A stretch of DNA of 64,000 bases from Streptomyces sp. NBC_00271 (GTDB lineage: Bacteria; Actinomycetota; Actinomycetes; Streptomycetales; Streptomycetaceae): positions 1,984,001-2,048,000 of the forward strand of contig NZ_CP108070.1 in assembly GCF_036178845.1 (NCBI RefSeq), given 5' to 3'. Positions 16,746-25,591 of the stretch are shown one piece after another. Position 1 is the stretch's first letter. Each line of letters begins with the position of its first letter. The notes below the pieces were generated by a model, which worked only from the letters and a program-made list of their open reading frames with translations, searched no databases and was not told the origin of the DNA. Made by a program: the position numbers and the translations under genes.

Positions 16746-18164
16746 GTGATCGACGAGCGTGCAGTTGAGATCTGGAACGACGAACTCGAGGAACTGTTCC
16801 TGCGTACCGGCCACCGCTTCAGGCGTGTCGAGCCGCGTCGCCGGATGCGTGACTACATCCGTGGACTACTGGGCCCGGTCGGCCGCAAAAACGGCTGGCA
16901 GCTGGCCGAATACGCCGGACACCGCACACCCGACCGCCTCCAGCGGCTTCTCAACGGCGCCCGCTGGGACGCCGATGAGCTCCGCGACGACCTCCAGCAC
17001 TACGTAGCCGAACGGCTCGGCGAGCCCGACGGGATCCTCATCCTCGACGACACCGGCTTCCTCAAGAAGGGCACCACCTCGGCCGGCGTGCAGCGCCAGT
17101 ACTCCGGCACCGCCGGCCGCACCGAGAACTGCCAGATCGGCGTGTTCGCCGCCTACGCCACCACCCGTGGACGCGCCCTGGTGGACCGGGAGTTGTACCT
17201 GCCCAAGACCTGGACCGACGACCGCGACCGCTGCCGCGCCGCCCACATCCCCAACGAGCGGACTTTCGCCACCAAACCCGACCTGGCCAAGGCCATGGTG
17301 CTGCGGGCGATCGCCTCACCGCTGCCGATCGCATGGGTGACCGCGGACGCCGCCTACGGCCAGGAATGGCGGCTGCGCCACATGCTGGAGGAGACCAGCC
17401 TGGGGTATGTACTCGCGGTTCCCAAGTCCCAGCAGGTGCCCCACTTCGGACGCATCGACCACCTCTTCTCCCAAGCACCCGACGAAGCGTGGGAGAGGCA
17501 TTCGTGCGGTGACGGTGCCAAGGGCCCGCGCGTCTACCACTGGGCCGCCCTGCAGATCACGCCCATCGAGGACTTCGACGACGAGATGCCCACCCACCAG
17601 CGGTGGGCACTGGCCCGCCGCAGCATCAGCAAGCCCGAAGAGATCGCCTACTACCTCGCCTACGCACCGCTCGGCACCACCATCGAGCACCTGGTCCGCG
17701 TCGCCGGGACGCGCTGGGCCATCGAGGAAGCCTTCCAGGCCGCGAAGAACGAATGCGGCCTCGACCAGTACGAAGTCCGCCGCTACACCGGCTGGATGCG
17801 GCACATCACCCTGGCCATGCTGGCGCATGCCTTTCTGGCCGTCATGGCCGTCGACGCCGCGGCAAAGGGGCAGCAGAAACGGTTCCTGCCTCGCGCCCCT
17901 CACCGTGGCAGAAATTCGGCGGCTCCTGGCAACTGGCCACTCATCCATCGCCGTTCACCAGCCCCTCATCAGCGCACGCGCGTTGAGGTGGTCACACTGG
18001 CGCAGACGACGCCAAGCCGTCGCCCGCCGCTGTCACTATCAGCGGCGGCTGCACACGATCGAGGGGCGGCCCGGGAAAGAGAACACAGGCCGGTCATCAG
18101 CCCTCTACACTCACCCAGACCGCCCCTGAACAGGGAAAACGTCAAAGTGCTGCTGGAGTACTAA
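16746..18164 (+). CDS. IS701-family transposase (element A, copy 1)
   Basis: Reads from a GTG at 16746 through the IS701 landmarks: [20 protein letters not shown], first Asp in [14 protein letters not shown], second Asp in [12 protein letters not shown], and Glu in [20 protein letters not shown]. After AAAKG (about residue 377) the frame departs from the conserved C-terminus: [15 protein letters not shown] lies in another frame. In this copy the A-tract near 17867 has three A's; copy 2 has four. The 472-residue tail read here runs through the terminal repeat, so the product is probably defective or needs frameshifting. Confidence 0.8.
   Translation: MIDERAVEIWNDELEELFLRTGHRFRRVEPRRRMRDYIRGLLGPVGRKNGWQLAEYAGHRTPDRLQRLLNGARWDADELRDDLQHYVAERLGEPDGILILDDTGFLKKGTTSAGVQRQYSGTAGRTENCQIGVFAAYATTRGRALVDRELYLPKTWTDDRDRCRAAHIPNERTFATKPDLAKAMVLRAIASPLPIAWVTADAAYGQEWRLRHMLEETSLGYVLAVPKSQQVPHFGRIDHLFSQAPDEAWERHSCGDGAKGPRVYHWAALQITPIEDFDDEMPTHQRWALARRSISKPEEIAYYLAYAPLGTTIEHLVRVAGTRWAIEEAFQAAKNECGLDQYEVRRYTGWMRHITLAMLAHAFLAVMAVDAAAKGQQKRFLPRAPHRGRNSAAPGNWPLIHRRSPAPHQRTRVEVVTLAQTTPSRRPPLSLSAAAAHDRGAAREREHRPVISPLHSPRPPLNRENVKVLLEY
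18027..18160 (-). repeat. 134-bp terminal inverted repeat, right, copy 1
   Basis: Exact reverse complement of 16594-16727; it ends next to the CTAA at 18161. Confidence 0.93.
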
Positions 18165-18317
18165 TACTCCAGTCGTAGATCGTGATCTTGGGCTTCCCGG
18201 TGATCTCCCTGTCGCCGCGAGATGGGAGGTCAACTGCGGGGACACCCCAGCTGCAACTCGGCGAATCCGACAAGGGCCGCCTGAATGGTCCTTGGCTGAC
18301 GGGCTATCTTGCCGGGC

Positions 18318-19019
18318 ATGCAGACTATGGACTGGAGCGGTGTCCGGGAGCGGACAATCGCTCTCTACGCACGGCGGGGATCGAAGGCCAGTGCCGTTCT
18401 CCCGCCGGTTCTAAGTGAGGCTCAGGTGCGTCAGGCCGAGGAACAGTTCGGTGTGGTGTTCCCTGACGACTATCGCCAGTACCTGCTGCGCGTCAGTGCC
18501 GGCGGGCGGGTTCGCACGCTTCGGGTCGATCAGCGTGGCTGGCGCTGGGACGGCGACCAGCCTGTGGACCGTGCGAACCTGCATGTGCCGTTCCCGGACC
18601 ACGACACCGCTCTCGCAGCGAGCGAAGATCTTTGTCTGACCGAACCCCAGGAGGGGGACTACGCCTCTGTTGCTGCGTACCAAGCCGATCACGACGCATG
18701 GCTGGAGACGGCCGATGCCGCCGAGGACGCGCGGACTTCCGGGGCCGTTCCTCTCTGCGATGACGGCTGCGGCTTCTACACCCTCCTCGTGGTCAGCGGA
18801 CCCATGCGTGGTGCCATGTGGTTCGACGGACGCGCGACCTGCGATCGCCTCAGCCCGCTCTTGAACGACGACGGACAGCCCGCCTCCTTCGGCGAGTGGT
18901 ACCTGGACTGGCTCACCCGCGAGGAGCCGCTGACAACCCCGGAACTGCGTCGTGCGGCAAGCGACCGCTGGCACGCAGGGACGGACGTGCCCATCTGGCT
19001 GCGCTGGTTCAGCTCGTGA
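18318..19019 (+). CDS. SMI1/KNR4 (SUKH) domain protein
   Basis: A 233-residue protein. The SUKH core has LSEAQVRQAEEQFGVVFPDD, then YRQYLLRVSAGG, and a later strand with GCGFYTLLVVSGPMRGAMWF and SFGEWYLDWL. SUKH proteins in bacteria are commonly immunity proteins to contact-dependent or secreted toxins, though many are uncharacterised. No toxin gene is adjacent. It lies inside the ends of IS701 element B, ahead of the transposase and on the same strand. Confidence 0.85.
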   Translation: MQTMDWSGVRERTIALYARRGSKASAVLPPVLSEAQVRQAEEQFGVVFPDDYRQYLLRVSAGGRVRTLRVDQRGWRWDGDQPVDRANLHVPFPDHDTALAASEDLCLTEPQEGDYASVAAYQADHDAWLETADAAEDARTSGAVPLCDDGCGFYTLLVVSGPMRGAMWFDGRATCDRLSPLLNDDGQPASFGEWYLDWLTREEPLTTPELRRAASDRWHAGTDVPIWLRWFSS

Positions 19020-19125
19020 GTGGTCAGTGCTATGACCCCAAGCCGCGTTCGTACTGGCAGGGGCCGGTGCAGGAATGGGTACGGCCACCGCTGATCATCG
19101 GTGTGTGAAGACTGAAGATCACGCG

Positions 19126-19500
19126 ATGGCCGCAGGTCACAGCCTAGATCCTGCCCACTGGCAGGAGGCATTCGAGGGCCTGATGGCGCGGATCGCAGGC
19201 CATTTCGCCCGGGTCGAACCCCGACGCCGGGTCCGGCGGTTGGTGCTCGGACTGTTGTCGGACTTGCCTCGCAAGAACTGCTGGACCATCGCCGAGTGGG
19301 CCGGGGAGTCCACCCCGGACGGCATGCAGCACTTGCTCAGCCGGGCCAAGTGGGACGCTGACGCGGTCCGTGACGCCCTGCGGGGCTACGTAGTGGAACA
19401 TCTGCACGACGAGCGGGCGGTGCTGGTGGTCGACGAGACCGGCGACGTGAAGAAGGGCGTCGGCACGGTCGGCGTCCAGCGCCAGTACACCGGGACTGCT
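19126..19500 (+). pseudogene. IS701 element B transposase, 5' part
   Basis: From the ATG at 19126: HWQEAFEGLMARIAGHFARV, RKNCWTIAEWAGESTPDGMQ and the first catalytic Asp in VLVVDETGDVKKG, ending at QRQYTGTAG where the ISAzo13 element enters. The sequence is clearly distinct from element A. Confidence 0.88.
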
Positions 19501-21239
19501 GGGGCTTGTATTTCAATAAGTGCTCGGTAGAGGGGTGTTGGTGGGAGTCTGAGATATGACCCCGTGTCTGGCAGGCCGCGTTGCCGCTCGTGCTCTGCGG
19601 GCCAAGTTCGATCAGATCCTGCCGCACTTCGATGAGCGCCGCCGTCGGTTGTACCTGGCCAGTGAGGCGTCGGCCCTCGGCCGTGGTGGGATCGTCCGGG
19701 TCGCCGCCGCCTCCGGCACGAGCACTGCAACCATCGCGCGAGGTATGGCCGAGTTGGCCGGTTGCTCCTCACCGATCCTGCGGGTCCGGGCTCCAGGTGC
19801 GGGCCGCAAGCGGCTGACAGACACCGACCCTGGTCTGCTGCCCGCGCTGGAGTCGCTGATCGAGCCGCACACCCGAGGCGACCCCGTCTCCCCGTTGCGG
19901 TGGACCACGCTGTCGTTACGGGCCCTGGCCTCGGCCCTCACCACACAGGGCCACCCGATCAGCGCTTCAACCGTCGGACACCTGCTGCACACCCTGGGCT
20001 ACAGCCTGCAGGGAACCGCGAAGACAACAGAGGGCATCAGCCATCCGGACCGCGATGCCCAGTTCACCCACCTCAATGCCACCGCCGCCGAGTTCCTCAA
20101 CGACGTCCAGCCGGTGATCAGCGTCGACACCAAGGCCAAGGAATGGCTCGGCAACCGGGACCGGCCCGGTCGCACCTGGCGGCCGGGCAAGAACGCGATC
20201 AAGGTGGACTGCCACACGTTCACCACCAACGACCAGCCCATGGCGATCCCCTACGGGATCTACGACATTGCCAACAACAGCGGATGGGTCAACGTCGGCA
20301 CCGACCACGACACCGCCCAGTTCGCGGTGGAGTCCATCCGACGCTGGTGGCAGCACCGCGGACGGGCGGACCACCCGAATGCCGGCAGGCTCCTGATCAC
20401 CGCCGACTCCGGCGGCTCCAACGACCCCCGGCGCTGGACCTGGAAAAGCAACCTTGCCGCCTTCGCACGAGAGACCGGCCTGGAGATCACGGTCTGTCAC
20501 CTACCGCCGGGGACTTCGAAGTGGAACAAGATAGAGCACCGGATGTTCTGTCACATCACCGCGAACTGGCGGGGGCGGCCGCTGACCAGCTACCAGGTCG
20601 TCCTCGAGACCATCGCCGCCACAACAACCAAGACCGGCCTGACCATCGGGGCCGAACTGGACACAGGCAACTACGACCTCGGCATCAGCGTCACACCCGC
20701 CGAGTTCCACACCCTTCCGATCACACCCAACACCTTCCACGGCGACTGGAACTACACACTGTCTCCCGTTCCACCGCGAGCGCCAGACGCGTCGGCAACG
20801 ACACACCGGACCGACCCGGCCCTGACCGCGATGCTCACCGATCCGGCCCTGACCGGCATGTCACGAACCGCCTTCGAGTATTTGGTGGCGGTCTCGGAGC
20901 CTTTCTGGGACGCCTTGGCCGAGGCAGCATTCCAGCGACGCTTCCACCGCCCGCGCAGCTACCGCCACCCACAGACCAGCAGCGTGGACCACACCCACCG
21001 GCTCCTGGCAGCCATTCTGCGCCGCCGCAGAGCGGTGACCATGACCTTCCTGGCCCAACTACTGGGCGTCAACCGCACCAACCTGTCCATCCAGTACCAG
21101 GACGCAAAACGGCTCCTGGACCTGCACCGGATCCTCGTCACGCCGATACCCGGATCGCCCGCCCGCACATTGGAACAGCTACACGCCCGAACAACCCCCG
21201 CGGAAACCTGTCGCTGACAGTTATTGAAATACGGGCCCC
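19501..21239 (+). mobile_element. ISAzo13-family element inserted in IS701 element B
   Basis: The ends read GGGGCTTGTATTTCAATAA inward from 19501 and TTATTGAAATACGGGCCCC to 21239, giving ~17 of 19 matching positions. A T (possibly CT) is repeated at the junctions. Removing it rejoins TGTAG and RIENAQVAVY of the IS701 transposase. Length 1.74 kb. Confidence 0.85.
19556..21217 (+). CDS. ISAzo13-family transposase
   Basis: A 553-residue enzyme with an N-terminal helix-turn-helix region (IVRVAAASGTSTATIARGMA) and the DDE catalytic core. The core has QPVISVDTKAKEWLGN (first Asp), LITADSGGSNDPRRW (second Asp) and PPGTSKWNKIEHRMFCHITA (Glu). The ISAzo13 hallmark WVNVGTDHDTAQFAVESIRR is present. Full length, with no frame break seen. 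A GGAG lies ahead of the ATG. Confidence 0.92.
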   Translation: MTPCLAGRVAARALRAKFDQILPHFDERRRRLYLASEASALGRGGIVRVAAASGTSTATIARGMAELAGCSSPILRVRAPGAGRKRLTDTDPGLLPALESLIEPHTRGDPVSPLRWTTLSLRALASALTTQGHPISASTVGHLLHTLGYSLQGTAKTTEGISHPDRDAQFTHLNATAAEFLNDVQPVISVDTKAKEWLGNRDRPGRTWRPGKNAIKVDCHTFTTNDQPMAIPYGIYDIANNSGWVNVGTDHDTAQFAVESIRRWWQHRGRADHPNAGRLLITADSGGSNDPRRWTWKSNLAAFARETGLEITVCHLPPGTSKWNKIEHRMFCHITANWRGRPLTSYQVVLETIAATTTKTGLTIGAELDTGNYDLGISVTPAEFHTLPITPNTFHGDWNYTLSPVPPRAPDASATTHRTDPALTAMLTDPALTGMSRTAFEYLVAVSEPFWDALAEAAFQRRFHRPRSYRHPQTSSVDHTHRLLAAILRRRRAVTMTFLAQLLGVNRTNLSIQYQDAKRLLDLHRILVTPIPGSPARTLEQLHARTTPAETCR

Positions 21240-22158
21240 TGGCCGGATCGAGAACGCCCAGGTTGCCGTCTACATGGTCTACGCCGGTCGGCGCGGGCAC
21301 GCCGCGGTGGACCGGGAGTTGTACATCCCGCGCTCCTGGACCGCTGACCCTGACCGCTGCCGCGCCGCCGGGCTCGGCGAGCAGACCGCTTTCGCCACCA
21401 AGCCGGAACTGGCTGCGCGCATGGTCGCCCGGTTCCTGGACGCTGGCCACCGGGCTGCATGGGTAGCGGGCGACGAGGTCTACGGCGGCAACCCGAAACT
21501 TCGGGCTGTGCTGGAGGAACGCGGCACCAGCTACGTCCTCGCGGTGGCTTGCTCGCACGAAGCCGCCACGGGGGCTGGCACGTTCCGCGCGGATGCCCTG
21601 GCCAAGAAGGTTCCCAAGCGTGCTTGGCAGAAGCTGACGGCTGGGACCGGGGCGAAGGGTCACCGCTTCTACGACTGGGCCGTCATCGGCCTCGCCGCCC
21701 CCCGCCCCGGAAGCAGCCAGCTGCTGATCCGCCGCAATCGCAGCACTGGCGAACTCGCCTATTACCGCTGTTACTCGCCCGCCGCAGTGCCGCTGGCCGA
21801 GTTGGTGCGAGTCGCTGGATCAAGGTGGCGGGTGGAGGAGTTCTTTCAGTCAGGAAAAGGCCTGGCCGCTCTGGACGAGCACCAGGTCCGCCGCTACGCG
21901 TCCTGGTCCCGCTGGGTCACCCTCGCCATGCTCGCCCATGCCTTCCTCGCTGTCGTCCGAGCCGATGAACACGCCCGGCAGTCGGCACCGAACGGCCTCA
22001 TACCGCTCACCTGCAACGAGATCCAGCGCCTGTTCATCGCCCTCGTCATTCGGCCCGTCCACGATGCCGCCCATCAGCTCGGCTGGTCCGACTGGCGACG
22101 GCGCCACCAGGCCCGATCCCAGGCCAACCACTACCGGCGACAAGCCGTTCAAGCCTGA
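21240..22158 (+). pseudogene. IS701 element B transposase, 3' part
   Basis: Continues from RIENAQVAVYMVYAG through WVAGDEVYGGNPKLR (second Asp), RWRVEEFFQSGKGLAALDEH (Glu) and the conserved tail LIPLTCNEIQRLFIALV. It ends with WRRRHQARSQANHYRR, close to the right end. Apart from the ISAzo13 insert the reading is intact. An open frame runs through the insert in another reading frame but is an artefact. Confidence 0.88.
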
Positions 22159-22186
22159 AGATCACCATCTACAGCTGGAGTACTAA

Positions 22187-22320
22187 TACTCCAGCAGCAC
22201 TTTGACGTTTTCCCTGTTCAGGGGCGGTCTGGGTGAGTGTAGAGGGCTGATGACCGGCCTGTGTTCTCTTTCCCGGGCCGCCCCTCGATCGTGTGCAGCC
22301 GCCGCTGATAGTGACAGCGG
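22187..22320 (+). repeat. 134-bp terminal inverted repeat, left, copy 2
   Basis: Identical to 16594-16727. Confidence 0.93.
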
Positions 22321-22360
22321 CGGGCGACGGCTTGGCGTCGTCTGCGCCAGTGTGACCACC

Positions 22361-23602
22361 TCAACGCGCGTGCGCTGATGAAGGGCTGGTGAACGGCGGT
22401 GGATGAGTGGCCAGTTGCCAGGAGCCGCCGAATTTCTGCCACGGTGAGGGGCGCGAGGCAGGAACCGTTTCTGCTGCCCCTTTTGCCGCGGCGTCGACGG
22501 CCATGACGGCCAGAAAGGCATGCGCCAGCATGGCCAGGGTGATGTGCCGCATCCAGCCGGTGTAGCGGCGGACTTCGTACTGGTCGAGGCCGCATTCGTT
22601 CTTCGCGGCCTGGAAGGCTTCCTCGATGGCCCAGCGCATCCCAGCGACGCGGACCAGGTGCTCGATGGTGGTGCCGAGCGGTGCGTAGGCGAGGTAGTAG
22701 GCGATCTCTTCGGGCTTGCTGATGCTGCGGCGGGCCAGTGCCCACCGCTGGTGGGTGGGCATCTCGTCGTCGAAGTCCTCGATGGGCGTGATCTGCAGGG
22801 CGGCCCAGTGGTAGACGCGCGGGCCCTTGGCACCGTCACCGCACGAATGCCTCTCCCACGCTTCGTCGGGTGCTTGGGAGAAGAGGTGGTCGATGCGTCC
22901 GAAGTGAGGCACCTGCTGGGACTTGGGAACCGCGAGTACATACCCCAGGCTGGTCTCCTCCAGCATGTGGCGCAGCCGCCATTCCTGGCCGTAGGCGGCG
23001 TCCGCGGTCACCCATGCGATCGGCAGCGGTGAGGCGATCGCCCGCAGCACCATGGCCTTGGCCAGGTCGGGTTTGGTGGCGAAAGTCCGCTCGTTGGGGA
23101 TGTGGGCGGCGCGGCAGCGGTCGCGGTCGTCGGTCCAGGTCTTGGGCAGGTACAACTCCCGGTCCACCAGGGCGCGTCCACGGGTGGTGGCGTAGGCGGC
23201 GAACACGCCGATCTGGCAGTTCTCGGTGCGGCCGGCGGTGCCGGAGTACTGGCGCTGCACGCCGGCCGAGGTGGTGCCCTTCTTGAGGAAGCCGGTGTCG
23301 TCGAGGATGAGGATCCCGTCGGGCTCGCCGAGCCGTTCGGCTACGTAGTGCTGGAGGTCGTCGCGGAGCTCATCGGCGTCCCAGCGGGCGCCGTTGAGAA
23401 GCCGCTGGAGGCGGTCGGGTGTGCGGTGTCCGGCGTATTCGGCCAGCTGCCAGCCGTTTTTGCGGCCGACCGGGCCCAGTAGTCCACGGATGTAGTCACG
23501 CATCCGGCGACGCGGCTCGACACGCCTGAAGCGGTGGCCGGTACGCAGGAACAGTTCCTCGAGTTCGTCGTTCCAGATCTCAACTGCACGCTCGTCGATC
23601 AC
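22361..23602 (-). CDS. IS701-family transposase (element A, copy 2)
   Basis: Same protein as copy 1 up to AAAKG, then [20 protein letters not shown] and a stop, 413 residues in all. The conserved C-terminal frame [15 protein letters not shown] is again out of register, here by minus one. A GTG start at 23602 is used as in copy 1. Confidence 0.8.
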   Translation of the reverse strand: MIDERAVEIWNDELEELFLRTGHRFRRVEPRRRMRDYIRGLLGPVGRKNGWQLAEYAGHRTPDRLQRLLNGARWDADELRDDLQHYVAERLGEPDGILILDDTGFLKKGTTSAGVQRQYSGTAGRTENCQIGVFAAYATTRGRALVDRELYLPKTWTDDRDRCRAAHIPNERTFATKPDLAKAMVLRAIASPLPIAWVTADAAYGQEWRLRHMLEETSLGYVLAVPKSQQVPHFGRIDHLFSQAPDEAWERHSCGDGAKGPRVYHWAALQITPIEDFDDEMPTHQRWALARRSISKPEEIAYYLAYAPLGTTIEHLVRVAGMRWAIEEAFQAAKNECGLDQYEVRRYTGWMRHITLAMLAHAFLAVMAVDAAAKGAAETVPASRPSPWQKFGGSWQLATHPPPFTSPSSAHAR

Positions 23603-23620
23603 GCAGGGAGGCTGCCCGGA

Positions 23621-23754
23621 CCGCTGTCACTATCAGCGGCGGCTGCACACGATCGAGGGGCGGCCCGGGAAAGAGAACACAGGCCGGTCATCAGCCCTCT
23701 ACACTCACCCAGACCGCCCCTGAACAGGGAAAACGTCAAAGTGCTGCTGGAGTA
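23621..23754 (-). repeat. 134-bp terminal inverted repeat, right, copy 2
   Basis: Exact reverse complement of 22187-22320. Confidence 0.93.
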
Positions 23755-23823
23755 CTAAGCAGTACCGCTTCGGTGGCCTGCTCCATGGCCACCCGCACCG
23801 ACCCTCTGTACGGAGTACACATC

Positions 23824-24663
23824 ATGGCCGTCACCAATCGACTCAGCGTCATCCGGCAATCGCCTTTCTACTGGCGCGTCGTCATCGACAATCCCCCGTT
23901 GAACCTTTTCGACCCGGAGATGTTCGCGGAACTGAACGTCCTGATGGACGAAATCGAGCACGACACCGATCTCAAGATCGTCGTGTTCGAGAGCGGAGAC
24001 GAGGACTTCTTCGTCAACCACCACGACCTTGAGCGCGGTCATGGGGCGGCGGACCAGCCGGGTGGCGCGTCGTTCGACCACTGGCCGACCTTCGTGACCC
24101 GACTCGCACAGTCTTCCGTGCTCAGCGTGGCAAAGGTGCGCGGTCGTGCCCGAGCCCAAGGGTTCGAGTTTGCCCTTGCCTGCGACATGCGCTTCGCGTC
24201 GAGGGAACGGGCGGTTTTCTCACTGATGGAGGTCGCCGGGTCCTCTGTCCCGGGCGGCGGCGGTATCGAATGGCTCGCCGCCCTGGTGGGACGCTCAAGG
24301 ACCCTCGAGGTAGTCCTCGGCGCGGACGACTTCGACGCGGACATCGCCGAACGCTACGGCTGGATCAATCGATCCGTTCCCGACAGCGAACTCGACGCCT
24401 TCGCCGACGCCTTCGCCGAGCGCGTCAGCCGTTTCGAGAAGCGCGCGCTGGAACTCGGCAAGAAGCTGGTCAACGCGCGCGCCGGCGTCCCCTCAGAAGG
24501 AGATCTCTGGATCTCGAACCATGTGCTCGCCGGGGTAGACGCCTGGCCCGAAGCGCAGGCGATGCTCACGAAGCTGAACGCCGCCGGCTTCGGTAAGGAC
24601 AAGGAGTTCGAGCTGAACATGGCCGAGCGTCTTGGCCGCCACCAACTGGTCGAGGCCGACTGA
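23824..24663 (+). CDS. enoyl-CoA hydratase/isomerase family protein
   Basis: A 279-residue crotonase-fold protein. It has the family strand WRVVIDNPPLNLFDPEM, the region normally holding the first oxyanion residue (FFVNHHDLERG), and the second CoA-binding loop SVAKVRGRARAQGFEFALAC. GGGGIEWLAALVGRSRTLEV follows. In canonical hydratases Glu residues near this last segment are catalytic; here SVPGGGGIEW resembles the isomerase-like or non-hydratase subgroup. The activity is uncertain. The native promoter may be displaced by the IS701 block that ends 65 bp upstream. Confidence 0.8.
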   Translation: MAVTNRLSVIRQSPFYWRVVIDNPPLNLFDPEMFAELNVLMDEIEHDTDLKIVVFESGDEDFFVNHHDLERGHGAADQPGGASFDHWPTFVTRLAQSSVLSVAKVRGRARAQGFEFALACDMRFASRERAVFSLMEVAGSSVPGGGGIEWLAALVGRSRTLEVVLGADDFDADIAERYGWINRSVPDSELDAFADAFAERVSRFEKRALELGKKLVNARAGVPSEGDLWISNHVLAGVDAWPEAQAMLTKLNAAGFGKDKEFELNMAERLGRHQLVEAD

Positions 24664-24835
24664 GACCAGCAGTCCGCCCGTCGTCTGCTGCAACCACACA
24701 TCGGTCTTCGGCCCGAATACCCACTCGAAGCTGCGCAGGTGCACGAGCGGCCACAGCCCACCCACGACGTTGAAAAAGGCCCTGCCCGACCGCGATCGCG
24801 TCCGCAGATCCCTGATCTCTCGTCCTTTCCATACG

Positions 24836-25534
24836 TCACCCCTTCCCATACGTCCCCCCATCGTGTGGTCGGCCGGGTACCCCTGGACAGGTGTACTCGC
24901 CCGGGGCCAGGGCCACCGTCGTCATGACCCGGGTGAGGGCGGGTTTCCGGGGAACCGAACCGGACCCGAAACGCACGGGAGGCACCACAGGCGTCATCGC
25001 ACCGAGGTCGTCGCCCTCGAAGATCGCCGACACCGTGTGGATCGGCCACAGGTCCTGGGCGCCATACCATTCGCGGCGGTCCGCACGGGCACTGCCACGG
25101 GTGCGCACGCCGGCCAGCAACACGCGGGCGGGAAAGTCCGTCAGCGTGCTCCATGCCGGCAGACGGGCGAGCACGCCGGGCACGACACGCAGCAACCACC
25201 CCAGGAGCCGTCGGTGGCCGACGGTGAAGCGCAGGCCGAGTGGCCCGGCCATGACGGTCCAGGTGTCGTCCGCGACGCTCACGTCGACCGGGACGACGTG
25301 CACGGTGTCGAAGATGTAGGTGCCGCTGATGAAATCTGCCGTCTCGGGAGTGGGGGCGAGCAGCAGCCGTTCTCCGTCGGCCCGCTCCAGCATGACATCG
25401 CTGAACGGCCCGAACGGCGACCGTGGCCAGTACCCCAGCACGATGCGCGTACCGGCGGCGGTGCCCATGCCGGCGATCCAGCCGTCGAAGCGCAACTGGG
25501 AGCGCCGCGTGGCTTTGCTGAGAATCCGGCTCAT
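24836..25534 (-). CDS. conserved hypothetical protein
   Basis: A 232-residue protein beginning MSRILSKATRRSQLRFDGWI. Landmarks are GMGTAAGTRIVLGYWPRSPF, then FSDVMLERADGERLLLAPT and TYIFDTVHVVPVDV. It resembles an uncharacterised actinobacterial family with no catalytic assignment. It is followed by a DUF2071 gene on the same strand upstream (57-base gap), suggesting co-transcription. Some C-terminal composition is irregular, so the 3' end may be altered. Confidence 0.6.
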   Translation of the reverse strand: MSRILSKATRRSQLRFDGWIAGMGTAAGTRIVLGYWPRSPFGPFSDVMLERADGERLLLAPTPETADFISGTYIFDTVHVVPVDVSVADDTWTVMAGPLGLRFTVGHRRLLGWLLRVVPGVLARLPAWSTLTDFPARVLLAGVRTRGSARADRREWYGAQDLWPIHTVSAIFEGDDLGAMTPVVPPVRFGSGSVPRKPALTRVMTTVALAPGEYTCPGVPGRPHDGGTYGKG

Positions 25535-25591
25535 CCGCTCGCTTCCGCTCGAAGGTCCCGGGTGGGCCCGCGGACCGAGGCCCTGTCGTGT

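Larger units (their letters stand above)
16594..18160 (+). mobile_element. IS701-family element A, copy 1
   Basis: A 1,567-bp element flanked by CTAA (16590-16593 and 18161-18164). Its terminal inverted repeats are unusually long, 134 bp and identical. The right repeat includes the 3' end of the transposase region. The right CTAA is shared with the next element. It is nearly identical to the copy at 22187-23754, which lies in the opposite orientation. Confidence 0.93.
18165..22182 (+). mobile_element. IS701-family element B carrying a SUKH gene and an ISAzo13 insert
   Basis: The left end TACTCCAGTCGTAGATCGTG (18165) matches the inverted right end TACTCCAGCTGTAGATGGTG (complement ending 22182), continuing GATCTT on both sides. 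The flanks are CTAA at 18161-18164 and 22183-22186. Between the left end and the transposase lies a complete SUKH-domain gene, so the element appears to carry cargo. The transposase is split by an ISAzo13 element (19501-21239). Without that insert the element is about 2.28 kb. Confidence 0.85.
22187..23754 (-). mobile_element. IS701-family element A, copy 2 (inverted)
   Basis: A 1,568-bp element flanked by CTAA at 22183-22186 (shared with element B) and 23755-23758. It differs from copy 1 by a handful of substitutions and one extra A in the A-tract near 22483. It inserts ~65 bp before the enoyl-CoA hydratase start. Confidence 0.93.

Noticed and set aside
17866..17872. Canonical minus-one slippery site A-AAG-GGG in element A copy 1
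   Set aside because: A minus-one shift there gives the short copy-2 ending, not the conserved C-terminus, so it does not explain the broken frame.
19762..22158. 798-codon plus-strand frame
   Set aside because: It joins an out-of-frame reading of the ISAzo13 transposase to the true IS701 C-terminal part; only the second half is real.
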